Source: Haloferax prahovense DSM 18310 | GTDB lineage: Archaea; Halobacteriota; Halobacteria; Halobacteriales; Haloferacaceae | Length of the DNA stretch: 64,000 bases | Reading direction: 5' to 3' | Assembly: GCF_000336815.1 (NCBI RefSeq) | Contig: NZ_AOLG01000029.1 | Span: 118,647 to 182,646, forward strand | Part shown: positions 52,731 to 60,693 of the stretch, in pieces | How positions within the stretch are numbered: position 1 is the first letter of the stretch | How the letters are laid out: every line of letters starts with the position of its first letter | Program-made: the position numbers and the translations under genes | The notes under the pieces: generated by a model | Databases searched by the model: none | The model's input: the letters and a program-made list of their open reading frames with translations, nothing else | Told to the model about the DNA's origin: nothing

Positions 52731-53729
52731 CTAGAACGCGTCGTCGTCCGACTCGGTCGTCTCGTTGCTTCCGAACGTCGTCGAACTGTTGTTCGCCGTT
52801 CCAGTCTCGTTTCCGCCGGACGACGACCCGAAGGCGGTGTCGTTTTCGGTCGAATTCCCGCCGAACGTGGAGTTGCTCTCGGTCGTCGTTCCGCCGAACG
52901 TCGACCCGCCGTTTGCGACCCGTTCGAGTTGTTCCCTCGTCGCTTCGAGGTCGACCGTCGGTGCCGTCACCTCGTCGTTGGAGGCGATTCGGGGGACGGT
53001 CGTGATGTCGAGTTCGGCCGCGCTGTCGGCGGACAGTTGAACGCTCTGGGCGTACGCGCGCGACCGAACCGCCCGCCGAATCTGGTCGATGCCGTCCGCG
53101 TCCGCTTCCTCGGCGAATCGGACGAGGTTCTCGGTCGTCGCCCAGTCGCGACGCTCCTGCGGCTGGTTCGCGAAGACGTAGGAGAAGTACGTCCAGAACG
53201 ACTCGGGGTCGATGTTCCAGACCGCGAGCCCGGCTTCGCTCGCCCGGGGCGCGTCCGGCCCGAGATACGGCTCGCCGTCCATGTACGCCACGTTCCGGAA
53301 CTCGATGGAGAGGTCTCCGGTCGCGACGAAGTCCTCGACCAACCCGCCGAACTGCCGTCGCACGAACTCCTGGGTGTACGGGCACTTCCAGCTTCCGTAA
53401 ACGGTCACCGTCGTGTCGGCCGTGCCGATGGTCGGATACCGAGCGTCGGTCTGCAGCGCCTGGAGGGAACCCGTCTGGAGTTCGAACGACGGGTCGGAGA
53501 CCGTCTTCGGACGCATCTCGACGGACGCGTTCGCGTCGGTCTCGTTGCCCGCGGCCGTCCGCGTCTCGGGCTGCGCGGTCGTCGTCTGCTGTTCCGGCTG
53601 CCCCGTCGGCGTGTCCGCTCCGCCGGTGTTCGCCTGCTTGGCGAAGCTCGCACAGCCGCTCAGCGATGCGATGGCCGCGACGCCGGATAGTTTGAGAATA
53701 CTCCGTCTGTCTGTCTCTCGGTCAACCAT
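52731..53729 (-). CDS. Thioredoxin-like (DsbA-type) lipoprotein with a single active-site Cys
   Basis: 332 residues. Tat-type lipobox signal (DRRSILKLSGVAAIASLSGC, Cys26), a Gln/Thr tether, then a DsbA-like domain (about 100-265): TVTVYGSWKCPYTQEFVRRQ has one Cys (116) where CxxC is usual, and the cis-Pro loop is ITTVPRI. A C-terminal low-complexity tail repeats Thr-Phe-Gly-Gly/Asn-Glu-Thr. The loss of the second Cys argues against a normal disulfide oxidase; glutathione-like or binding roles are possible. The same domain without any Cys is fused to a hydrolase at 59080-60447. Start ATG 53729 is 32 nt after the element. Confidence 0.78.
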   Translation of the reverse strand: MVDRETDRRSILKLSGVAAIASLSGCASFAKQANTGGADTPTGQPEQQTTTAQPETRTAAGNETDANASVEMRPKTVSDPSFELQTGSLQALQTDARYPTIGTADTTVTVYGSWKCPYTQEFVRRQFGGLVEDFVATGDLSIEFRNVAYMDGEPYLGPDAPRASEAGLAVWNIDPESFWTYFSYVFANQPQERRDWATTENLVRFAEEADADGIDQIRRAVRSRAYAQSVQLSADSAAELDITTVPRIASNDEVTAPTVDLEATREQLERVANGGSTFGGTTTESNSTFGGNSTENDTAFGSSSGGNETGTANNSSTTFGSNETTESDDDAF

Positions 53730-53754
53730 ACTCCACACCTGGGCGTGAGCGGCA

Positions 53755-53773
53755 TTATTATCGGCCGTGTAAG
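53755..53773 (-). promoter_or_regulatory. CTTA-N8-ATARTAA element, copy 16 (thioredoxin-like lipoprotein)
   Basis: Reverse strand CTTA-CACGGCCG-ATAATAA, 32 nt before the ATG at 53729. Divergent partner of copy 17. Confidence 0.65.
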
Positions 53774-53898
53774 GCGTTCCAGCGCGTGCTTTGCGGCCTG
53801 TTCGGTGCCTAATTCGCCGTTCGCCCCGTCGATGCCACGTTTCCGAAAAACCGCACGACAGCGACGCGTTTGTATCGGTTGTGGAGTCGGAACCGTCC

Positions 53899-53917
53899 CT
53901 TAGCGCGTCTATAGTAA
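53899..53917 (+). promoter_or_regulatory. CTTA-N8-ATARTAA element, copy 17 (glmS)
   Basis: CTTA-GCGCGTCT-ATAGTAA. The GlmS start is 185 nt from the ATAGTAA, so a long 5' leader is expected. A 39-codon frame (53975-54094) fills part of it. Confidence 0.55.
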
Positions 53918-54095
53918 TGGCCGCTTCCCCGTATCGTGGTTTCACGGACAGCTCACCCGCTGACCCCACAAACCATGACACATCAGAAACAACTCCTGGG
54001 GGAGTCGAACATCTCCGCCCCGTCCGCTCTGAACCGCCCGCAGCCAACGACGACCGGTGCCGTGCGCGTCTCTCGACCCTCGGAGGGACGCTAAC

Positions 54096-55904
54096 ATGTG
54101 CGGCATCATCGCTCACGTCGGTGAGAAGCGGGCTCTCAGCCCGCTCGTGACCGGACTCGAGAAACTGGAGTATCGCGGCTACGACTCCGCCGGTATCGCG
54201 GTGAAAAACGGCTCGGGACTCGACGTATGGAAGTGCTCGGGTCAGGTTTCCGACCTCAAAGACACCATCGACGGGGTCGAATCGAGCGCGACACTCGGTA
54301 TCGGACACACCCGCTGGAGCACCCACGGGCCGCCGACCGACGAGAACGCGCACCCGCATACGAACCAGACGAATCAGGTCGCCGCGGTCCACAACGGCAT
54401 CATCGAGAACTACACGACGCTCAAAGAGTCCCTCGAAGCGGAGGGGTACGAGTTCACGAGCGACACCGACACCGAGGTCATTCCGAACCTCGTCAGCCAC
54501 TACCTCGACCGCGGAAACGAGCCGCTGGCGGCGTTCCAACACGCGGTCGACGCGCTCGAAGGGAGCTACGCCATCGCGGTCGTCGTCGACGGCAACGACT
54601 CCATCTACGCCGCCAGACAGGGGTCACCGCTCGTCCTCGGCGTCGACGAGAACAGCTACTACCTCGCCAGCGACGTGCCCGCCTTCCTCGACCACACGCG
54701 AAACGTCGTCTACCTCGAAGACGGCGACACCGTCGAGGTCCGCGCCGACGGCGTCGACATCACCGACGAGAACGACGAGACGGTGCGGCGCGACGTCGAG
54801 ACGGTCGACTGGAACCCCGACGAGACCGGAAAGGGGCAGTTCGACCACTTCATGCTCAAGGAGATTCACACGCAACCGACTTCGCTCCAGAAGACGCTCG
54901 AAGGGCGTCTCGACCAGGAGGATGGCGACATCGACCTCGACATCGAGACCGACCTCTCGGACATCGACTCCGTCCAACTCGTCGGGTGTGGCACTTCGTA
55001 CCACGCAGCGCTGTTCGGGGCGAGCCTCCTGAACCGCTGTGACGTTCCGGCGCGCGCGATTCGCGCGAGCGAGTACGACCTGACGACGGGGTCGCTGACG
55101 GACAACACGCTGTTCATCGCGGTCACCCAGAGCGGAGAGACAGCGGACACGCTCAGCGCACTTCGGCAGGTCAACGACGAGGGCGTCGAGACGCTCGCGG
55201 TGACGAACGTCGTGCAGTCGACCGCCGCCCGCGAGGCCGACGAACCGATTTACATCCGCGCCGGCCCCGAAATCGGCGTGGCCGCCACGAAGACGTTCTC
55301 GTCGCAGGCGGCGGTGCTCACACTCCTCAGCCAGTACCTCTCCGACATCGTCGAATCCGGCGTCCCCGCCGACAACCTCGACCGACTCGTCTCCGATATG
55401 GCCGAACTCCCCGACGCCGTCGAACGGGTGCTCCAGACGAGCGACGCCAAGCGACTCGCCCGCGAGTACCTCGACATGAACGCGTACTTCTTCATCGGCC
55501 GCGGACTCGGCTGTTCGGTGGCCAAGGAGGGCGCGCTCAAGTTCAAGGAGATCACCTACGAGCACGCGGAAGGGTTCGCCTCCGGCGAGCTCAAGCACGG
55601 CCCGCTGGCGCTCGTCACCGACCGGACCCCCGTCTTCGCGGTCTGTACCGACGGCAGCGACAAGACGGTGACCAACGCCGAGGAGGCGAAGACCCGCGGC
55701 GCACCCATCGTCGCCCTCGGGCCGTCGGACCACCAGATAATGGACTCCGCGGACGAACACCTCTACGTCCCCGACAGACACCCCGTCTGTGCGAATCTCC
55801 TCGCGAACGTCCAGCTGCAGCTCCTGTCGTACTACTGCGCGACCGAGTTGGACCGCGAGATAGACAAGCCGCGAAACCTCGCCAAGAGTGTCACGGTCGA
55901 ATAA
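54096..55904 (+). CDS. glmS: Glutamine-fructose-6-phosphate aminotransferase (isomerising)
   Basis: 602 residues. The start is fixed by the required N-terminal Cys nucleophile: MCGIIAHVGEKRA. The glutaminase domain shows GIGHTRWSTHGPPTDENAHP and VAAVHNGIIENY; the isomerase half has two SIS domains (LVGCGTSYHAALFG, VTQSGETADTLSAL, ATKTFSSQAAVLTLL) and ends in the expected NLAKSVTVE. It makes glucosamine-6-phosphate from fructose-6-phosphate and glutamine, the first step to UDP-GlcNAc. The AsnB-like gene follows 24 nt later; GlmM and a GlmU-like enzyme are within 8 kb. Confidence 0.97.
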   Translation: MCGIIAHVGEKRALSPLVTGLEKLEYRGYDSAGIAVKNGSGLDVWKCSGQVSDLKDTIDGVESSATLGIGHTRWSTHGPPTDENAHPHTNQTNQVAAVHNGIIENYTTLKESLEAEGYEFTSDTDTEVIPNLVSHYLDRGNEPLAAFQHAVDALEGSYAIAVVVDGNDSIYAARQGSPLVLGVDENSYYLASDVPAFLDHTRNVVYLEDGDTVEVRADGVDITDENDETVRRDVETVDWNPDETGKGQFDHFMLKEIHTQPTSLQKTLEGRLDQEDGDIDLDIETDLSDIDSVQLVGCGTSYHAALFGASLLNRCDVPARAIRASEYDLTTGSLTDNTLFIAVTQSGETADTLSALRQVNDEGVETLAVTNVVQSTAAREADEPIYIRAGPEIGVAATKTFSSQAAVLTLLSQYLSDIVESGVPADNLDRLVSDMAELPDAVERVLQTSDAKRLAREYLDMNAYFFIGRGLGCSVAKEGALKFKEITYEHAEGFASGELKHGPLALVTDRTPVFAVCTDGSDKTVTNAEEAKTRGAPIVALGPSDHQIMDSADEHLYVPDRHPVCANLLANVQLQLLSYYCATELDREIDKPRNLAKSVTVE

Positions 55905-55928
55905 CCTCACGGAGACCAGTCACCCACA

Positions 55929-57638
55929 ATGAACAAAGAACTGTTTGGCGTCCTCGACGACGACGGAGTCTTCGACGACCTCGCGTCTCGTTCGAGCTTC
56001 GACTGGGTCGCCGACGGCGAGCGCGCGACCGTCGCTATCCGCGACCCCGCGCTCGGGTTCCCGGGGCGCTCGTCGACGTATCGAGACGAGCGAGGGAGCT
56101 GTATCGTCTGGGGCGAGGCGTTCTCCCCCGACGGCGTTTCGACCCCGACCGCGGAGTACGCCTTCGAGCGGTACGCCGCGGTCGGAGTCGACGCGTTCGG
56201 TGAGCTCAACGGGTCGTTTCTCGTGTTCGTCGAACTCGACGGCGACGCGGTAGTCGCCTCGGACCCCGCCCGCACGTGGCAGTGTTTCTACACCGACACG
56301 CCCGACGGGCGGGTGTTCGGCACGAACCCACAGCGCGTCCTCTCGGCGGCAACCGGGCTGGAAGTCGACACCCGCGGCCTCCTCGAGTACATCCACATGG
56401 GGGTCGTCGTCGACGAGCGGACGGTCTACAGCCGACTCAGCTGTATCCCGTTCGACGGCTACTTCACCGCCGACGAGTCGGGGACGCTCTCCCGCTTCGT
56501 CTACGACCCCGCCGACCCCGACGAGTTCGACTACGTCGACGAGCTCGCGGCGCGCCTCGAACGGGCGATAGCCCGCCGGGCGAATTTCCCCGGGAAACAG
56601 GGCGTGCTCCTGAGCGGCGGCTACGACTCGCGGGCAATCATCGCCCAGCACCCCGGCATCGACGTCTGCTACACGCTCGGCACGCCCGACCATCCCGAGG
56701 TCGAAGTCGCCCGGAACATCGCGAATCAGTACGGTGCCGACCACGAGACGCTCGTCCCCGACGACGACTACATCAACGTCGAGGAGGACGTCATCGAGTA
56801 CTCGCTCGGCACGCGCGAGTCGGTCCACGTCCACCACGCGGGCTGTGACGAACAGATGGACGCCGACACCGTCTTTCACGGACTGCTCTTCGATACGTTC
56901 CTCCGCGGACATTTCCTCCCCCAGAACGTCGTCGAAGTGTTCGGTAATCGGTTCCCGTTGCAGGGTCTGGACCCTGACCCGGACCCTGCCGAGGTGCTGT
57001 CGTCGAAGTTCGGCTACCACCCGGCGTGCGACCACGTCTTCCCCGAGTGTTACGACGAGTTCGACACGAGCATGGAGTTCATCGACGACGTCGTCGACGA
57101 GCAACTCGACAAGTGGTCGGACCGATACGACAACGTCTACGACAGTATCGAACTCATCGGAATCCAAAACCAGCCGTCGGTCCCGTTCCACTTCGAGCTA
57201 TCGGACAACTACATCGAGTCGTTCGTCGCCGCCGACGCCGAACTCATCGACTGGCACCTGAAGACCCCGCCGGAAAAGCGCAACACGAACACGATGATGG
57301 CGGCGATGCGGAAACTCAACCCGGATATCTTCCGCCACCGGCCGCCGGACAGACCGCACGACTCGTTCAGGAAGAACCAAATCGAGAAGTTCGTCCGCCG
57401 GAAAGTCCCCGGCATCGAGCCGTTCAGTTCGCCGTGGCCCGACATGGAGGCGCAGTACGACCGGAACGAACTCGACCGCAAACTGTTCCCCGGCTACCCG
57501 AGCATCCACGAGCTTCCGGTCAGGGTCAAGCTCCGAATCAACGACATCACCACGTGGATGAACGCCGCAGACGACGACAGCGTCCTCACCCCCAACGACG
57601 TGCTGTGTCCGCCGGTGCGGATGCTCACCGACTCCTGA
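55929..57638 (+). CDS. Asparagine-synthetase-like amidotransferase lacking the glutaminase Cys
   Basis: 569 residues. The PP-loop motif LLSGGYDSRAII marks the AsnB C-terminal synthetase domain. The N-terminal half looks like a class II glutaminase fold (NGSFLVFVELDGDAVVASDP) but begins MNKELF, without the Cys2 nucleophile. It may use free ammonia, ammonia from a partner such as GlmS next door, or another amine. Known relatives amidate sugar carboxylates in O-antigen uronic acids (WbpS-type), fitting the uronic-acid genes here. It is probably co-transcribed with glmS. Target unproven. Confidence 0.8.
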   Translation: MNKELFGVLDDDGVFDDLASRSSFDWVADGERATVAIRDPALGFPGRSSTYRDERGSCIVWGEAFSPDGVSTPTAEYAFERYAAVGVDAFGELNGSFLVFVELDGDAVVASDPARTWQCFYTDTPDGRVFGTNPQRVLSAATGLEVDTRGLLEYIHMGVVVDERTVYSRLSCIPFDGYFTADESGTLSRFVYDPADPDEFDYVDELAARLERAIARRANFPGKQGVLLSGGYDSRAIIAQHPGIDVCYTLGTPDHPEVEVARNIANQYGADHETLVPDDDYINVEEDVIEYSLGTRESVHVHHAGCDEQMDADTVFHGLLFDTFLRGHFLPQNVVEVFGNRFPLQGLDPDPDPAEVLSSKFGYHPACDHVFPECYDEFDTSMEFIDDVVDEQLDKWSDRYDNVYDSIELIGIQNQPSVPFHFELSDNYIESFVAADAELIDWHLKTPPEKRNTNTMMAAMRKLNPDIFRHRPPDRPHDSFRKNQIEKFVRRKVPGIEPFSSPWPDMEAQYDRNELDRKLFPGYPSIHELPVRVKLRINDITTWMNAADDDSVLTPNDVLCPPVRMLTDS

Positions 57639-57709
57639 ACTCCGCAGCTCTTCTTCCCGTCTGTCTCGACGACGCACTCGCCGGGTCCTCGGTCGCCCCA
57701 TCCAGACAT

Positions 57710-57744
57710 CGACACCTGCGGGTGTCGGTGTCGGTGTCGGCATC
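57710..57744. repeat. Inverted repeat plus GGTGTC hexamer repeat at a convergent gene end
   Basis: CGACACC (57710-57716) and GGTGTCG (57721-57727) form a 7-bp stem with a TGCG loop. GGTGTC is then repeated (57721-57738) followed by GGCATC. It lies between two convergent genes and may act as a shared transcription stop. Confidence 0.5.
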
Positions 57745-57777
57745 GACAGCGCTTGACGAACGGGAGTGAAGGAGGGG

Positions 57778-57782
57778 AAAAA
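57778..57782 (-). terminator. Oligo-T stop signal of the GlmU-like gene
   Basis: A run of five A on the + strand (five T on the transcript strand) lies 16-20 nt downstream of the reverse gene's stop. It is weak but in the expected place. Confidence 0.4.
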
Positions 57783-57797
57783 GAGCGACCCGTCGCG

Positions 57798-58979
57798 TTA
57801 TCGGTCGGTCGCCACGGTCTCGCCGGGCATGGTACGAGCGCCTTCGGAGAGCTTCACCCCGGCGTTGAGCGCCGTGTTGATGCCGGTCTTCGCGTCGTCG
57901 CCGACGACCGCGCCGAACTTTCGGCGGCCGGTCGAGACGCGGTCGCCTTTGACCGTCACGGAGACGGCCTCGCCGTCGTGGCGGAGGTTGGCGACGTTCG
58001 TCCCCGCGCCGAGGTTGACGCGGCGGCCGACGACGCTATCGCCGACGTACGAGAGGTGGCCGACGCTCGTCTCCGCGAGGAGGACGCTGTTTTTGATTTC
58101 GACGGCGTGGCCGACGTGGACGTCGGGTCCGACGAACGTGCACCCGCGAACGTACGCGTTCGGTCCGACCGTCGCGCCCGCCGAGATGTAGGCGGGCCCC
58201 TCGACGACGGAGCCGTCTTTGACGGTCGCTCCTTCCTCGACGACCACGTCGCCTTGGACCGTGGCGTCGTCGCTCACGTCGCCGTCGACGCGGCGGTCGA
58301 ACGTTCCGAGCTTCCACTCGTTGGCTTCGAGGAGTTCCCACGGGCGTCCAACGTCCATCCAGCGGTCGAGCGTCACCGGAGAGACGTTGAACCGGTCGAT
58401 GACCCGGTCGAGAACGTCGGTGAGTTCGCGCTCGCCGCGCTCGCTCAGCGGCACGTCGAGCATGTCGCGGGCCTCCGCGGGAAACACGTACGCGCCGGCG
58501 TTGACGAGGTCGTTCTGCGGCGCGTCGGGTTTCTCGACGATTTCCGCCACCGCACCGTCGCTGACGTTCAACACGCCGTAGTTGGAGGGGTTCGGGACGC
58601 GGACCGACGCGATGCTCGGTGCCGCGTCGAACAGGGCGTCGATTCCGGCGGGGTCGTAGAGGTTGTCACCGTAGAGGACGGCGAACGCGCCGTCGATGTG
58701 CTCCTTGGCGGCGCGAACCGCGTCTGCGGTCCCCTGCTGTTCGTCCTGTTCGACGTACGAGACCGGGACGCCGCGGTAGGACGAGCCGAAGTGCTCGCGC
58801 ACCGTCTCTTGGCCGTAACCGACGACCATGACGAGTTCGTCGGCACCGGCTTCGACCGCCGCCGCGGCGGTGTGGCCGACGATTGGCCGCCCGGCCACGG
58901 TCAGCATCGGTTTCGGAACCTCGTTCGACAGCGGGCGCATTCGCGTGCCGCGTCCGGCCGCCAGTAGAATCGCTTGCAT
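57798..58979 (-). CDS. glmU: Bifunctional sugar-1-phosphate nucleotidylyltransferase/acetyltransferase (GlmU-like)
   Basis: 393 residues. The N-terminal domain has the nucleotidyltransferase signature MQAILLAAGRGTRMRPLSNE with VPKPMLTVAGRPIV, VLYGDNLYD and AEIVEKPDAP. The C-terminal third is a left-handed beta-helix (VVVEEGATVKDGSVVEGPAY, GPDVHVGHAVEIKNSVLLAE, VVGRRVNLGAGTNVANLRHD) as in archaeal GlmU-type enzymes that acetylate GlcN-1-P and attach UTP. It should yield UDP-GlcNAc with GlmS and GlmM encoded nearby. Nucleotide and sugar specificity are not proven, so the symbol is provisional. The start is 33 nt from element copy 18. Confidence 0.85.
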   Translation of the reverse strand: MQAILLAAGRGTRMRPLSNEVPKPMLTVAGRPIVGHTAAAAVEAGADELVMVVGYGQETVREHFGSSYRGVPVSYVEQDEQQGTADAVRAAKEHIDGAFAVLYGDNLYDPAGIDALFDAAPSIASVRVPNPSNYGVLNVSDGAVAEIVEKPDAPQNDLVNAGAYVFPAEARDMLDVPLSERGERELTDVLDRVIDRFNVSPVTLDRWMDVGRPWELLEANEWKLGTFDRRVDGDVSDDATVQGDVVVEEGATVKDGSVVEGPAYISAGATVGPNAYVRGCTFVGPDVHVGHAVEIKNSVLLAETSVGHLSYVGDSVVGRRVNLGAGTNVANLRHDGEAVSVTVKGDRVSTGRRKFGAVVGDDAKTGINTALNAGVKLSEGARTMPGETVATDR

Positions 58980-59005
58980 ACCCCGCCGTAGTCGAACGAC
59001 GGGCG

Positions 59006-59024
59006 TTATTATACGCGAGATAAG
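59006..59024 (-). promoter_or_regulatory. CTTA-N8-ATARTAA element, copy 18 (GlmU-like)
   Basis: Reverse strand CTTA-TCTCGCGT-ATAATAA, 33 nt before the ATG at 58979. Confidence 0.65.
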
Positions 59025-59079
59025 TGTTCGTTGTCGGCGGTTTTCGGTGAGTTCGCGGCGTTAGGTGCGTCGTAGTGGT

Positions 59080-60447
59080 TCAGCCGTGGTAGACGCCGTG
59101 TTGCCAGAGCAGGTCGCGAGCGACGGCGACTGCCCACGTCACGGCGTCTTCGAGGGTCGTCCCCTTGCGGGTCGTCTCGACGATGTAGCCGGGGAGGTGC
59201 AGGTCGCCGTACACCTTGTGGATGAAGAGCGGACGAGAGCCGTCGAGGGAGTTCCCGCAGTCGAAGTCGTAGTACGACGGGTACTCCGAGGGGTCGATGT
59301 ACTGCTCGTTGACGTAGTCGCACGCGCTTGCAGCGTTCATCGGGGTCGCGCGAGTCGGGAAGACCGCCTGGCCGACTTTTCCGTCGTGCTTGTAGATGCC
59401 GCTGGAGCTGTGAAGGTCGACGACGACGTCGGGGTCGTGCGAGACGAGTTCGTCCCAGAGCGCCCGCGCGAGTCGAGAGGTGGGTTCCGCCCCGGTGGGG
59501 AACTGTCGGTTCAGGTCGCCGTCTTCGGTGTACCGCGCCCCGATACTGATTGCGGGCGCGTTCGCGTAGGGGACGACGACGAGCTTGCCGCCGGTCGGGC
59601 GGAGATGCCTGAGTTGGTCCGCCGCGCGGTAGCCCTGCGGCTCCTCGCCGTGGACGCCGCCGACGACGAACGCCGTCGGGCCGGGCTTTCCGGAGTCGAT
59701 GACGTAGACGGGCGTCTCGTAGTTCGTTCCCGGAAGGAGCGAGTGGGTGCGTACCGACCCCGCGTTGACCCGGTCGAGACGGGTCCGAACCCAGCCGAGG
59801 ATGTCGCCGTAGTTGCCGTCCTTGTGGTCTCGAAGCAGGCGAACTCGCGGCACGCCCGAGATGCCGTAGCGGACGGCCTCGTCGGTCGCCGAGCGGACGA
59901 GGCTGTCGTAGCGGTCCTCGTAGGCGCGGTTGGCGATTTTGGTGATGTTGCGGACGCCCGCGAGGTCCATGTAGGACTCCAACCGAGCGTGGGTGTACGT
60001 TTTGGTCGTGAAGTTCCAGTACATGAACTCGAAGAACCGCCAGAAGTTCTCCGGTTCGACGTCCCAGACGCCGTGAGCGGCGCGGGCGGCGCGGGCTTCG
60101 CCCTCGTCGTCGCCGACGAGGTAGGTGTCGATGGCGTCGGGCTTGTACGAGAGGAATCGGACTTCGAGGTTGAGGTCGCCCGTCAGGACGTACTCGCGGA
60201 CGATGTCTTCGAGGTTGTGCTGAACGAAGTACTGCGAGGAGCCCGACAGGAAGTTCACGTAGACGACGAGCGTCGGGTTCGAACTGTCGGTGCCCATCGT
60301 CGGGTAGAGTCGGTCACTGAGGTACGGTGCGGTCCCGACGACGCCCGGCGAAAACCCCGCGGTGGCGTTCCGAGTTCCGACAGTTCCGAGCAGCGCGAGT
60401 CCGCCGGCGGCGGTGAGGAAGGTGCGACGAGTAAATTCCGAGTTCAT
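59080..60447 (-). CDS. Tat-exported fusion: Cys-less thioredoxin-like domain plus M14/AspA-type Zn hydrolase
   Basis: 455 residues. Tat signal TRRTFLTAAGGLALLGTVG. Residues about 55-205 match the DsbA-like domain of the lipoprotein at 52731-53729 (shared VRxYVxTGDL and VWDVEPENFWRFFEF), but there is no Cys at the active site. Residues 240-455 form a succinylglutamate desuccinylase/aspartoacylase-like domain: GGVHGEEPQGY (Zn ligands His266, Glu269), DGDLNRQFP and VVVDLHSSSG (His346). It likely removes an acyl or amino acid group from an exported substrate, with the thioredoxin fold as a binding module. The combination is unfamiliar to me. Confidence 0.82.
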   Translation of the reverse strand: MNSEFTRRTFLTAAGGLALLGTVGTRNATAGFSPGVVGTAPYLSDRLYPTMGTDSSNPTLVVYVNFLSGSSQYFVQHNLEDIVREYVLTGDLNLEVRFLSYKPDAIDTYLVGDDEGEARAARAAHGVWDVEPENFWRFFEFMYWNFTTKTYTHARLESYMDLAGVRNITKIANRAYEDRYDSLVRSATDEAVRYGISGVPRVRLLRDHKDGNYGDILGWVRTRLDRVNAGSVRTHSLLPGTNYETPVYVIDSGKPGPTAFVVGGVHGEEPQGYRAADQLRHLRPTGGKLVVVPYANAPAISIGARYTEDGDLNRQFPTGAEPTSRLARALWDELVSHDPDVVVDLHSSSGIYKHDGKVGQAVFPTRATPMNAASACDYVNEQYIDPSEYPSYYDFDCGNSLDGSRPLFIHKVYGDLHLPGYIVETTRKGTTLEDAVTWAVAVARDLLWQHGVYHG

Positions 60448-60492
60448 TTGTATCCGATTTACTGAACGTCATAAAACGGAGAAACATCGTGC

Positions 60493-60517
60493 CTTCACAT
60501 ATCCAGTCTTTTTATAT
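60493..60517 (-). promoter_or_regulatory. Second shared element (CTTCACATRTYCAGTCTTT, + strand reading), copy B
   Basis: CTTCACATATCCAGTCTTT then TTATAT on the + strand, 46 nt upstream of the reverse gene start at 60447. It matches copy A at 38607 in 17 of 19 bases. It includes an A/T-rich TATA region. Confidence 0.5.
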
Positions 60518-60693
60518 ATGTGCGTACAGTTAACGCACTAAACCCCGACTATTTGTGGGTGTGTCACACTCTCTGGCAGTCCAATTTAGATATTCGCCGA
60601 TTCCACGCGGGGGCGAGTTCCTTTCCGGCCGTGTCGGTGGTGAACCTCGCGGAACGCTCGAATCTCCGCTGCTTCACGAGGGTTGTCCTCGAT

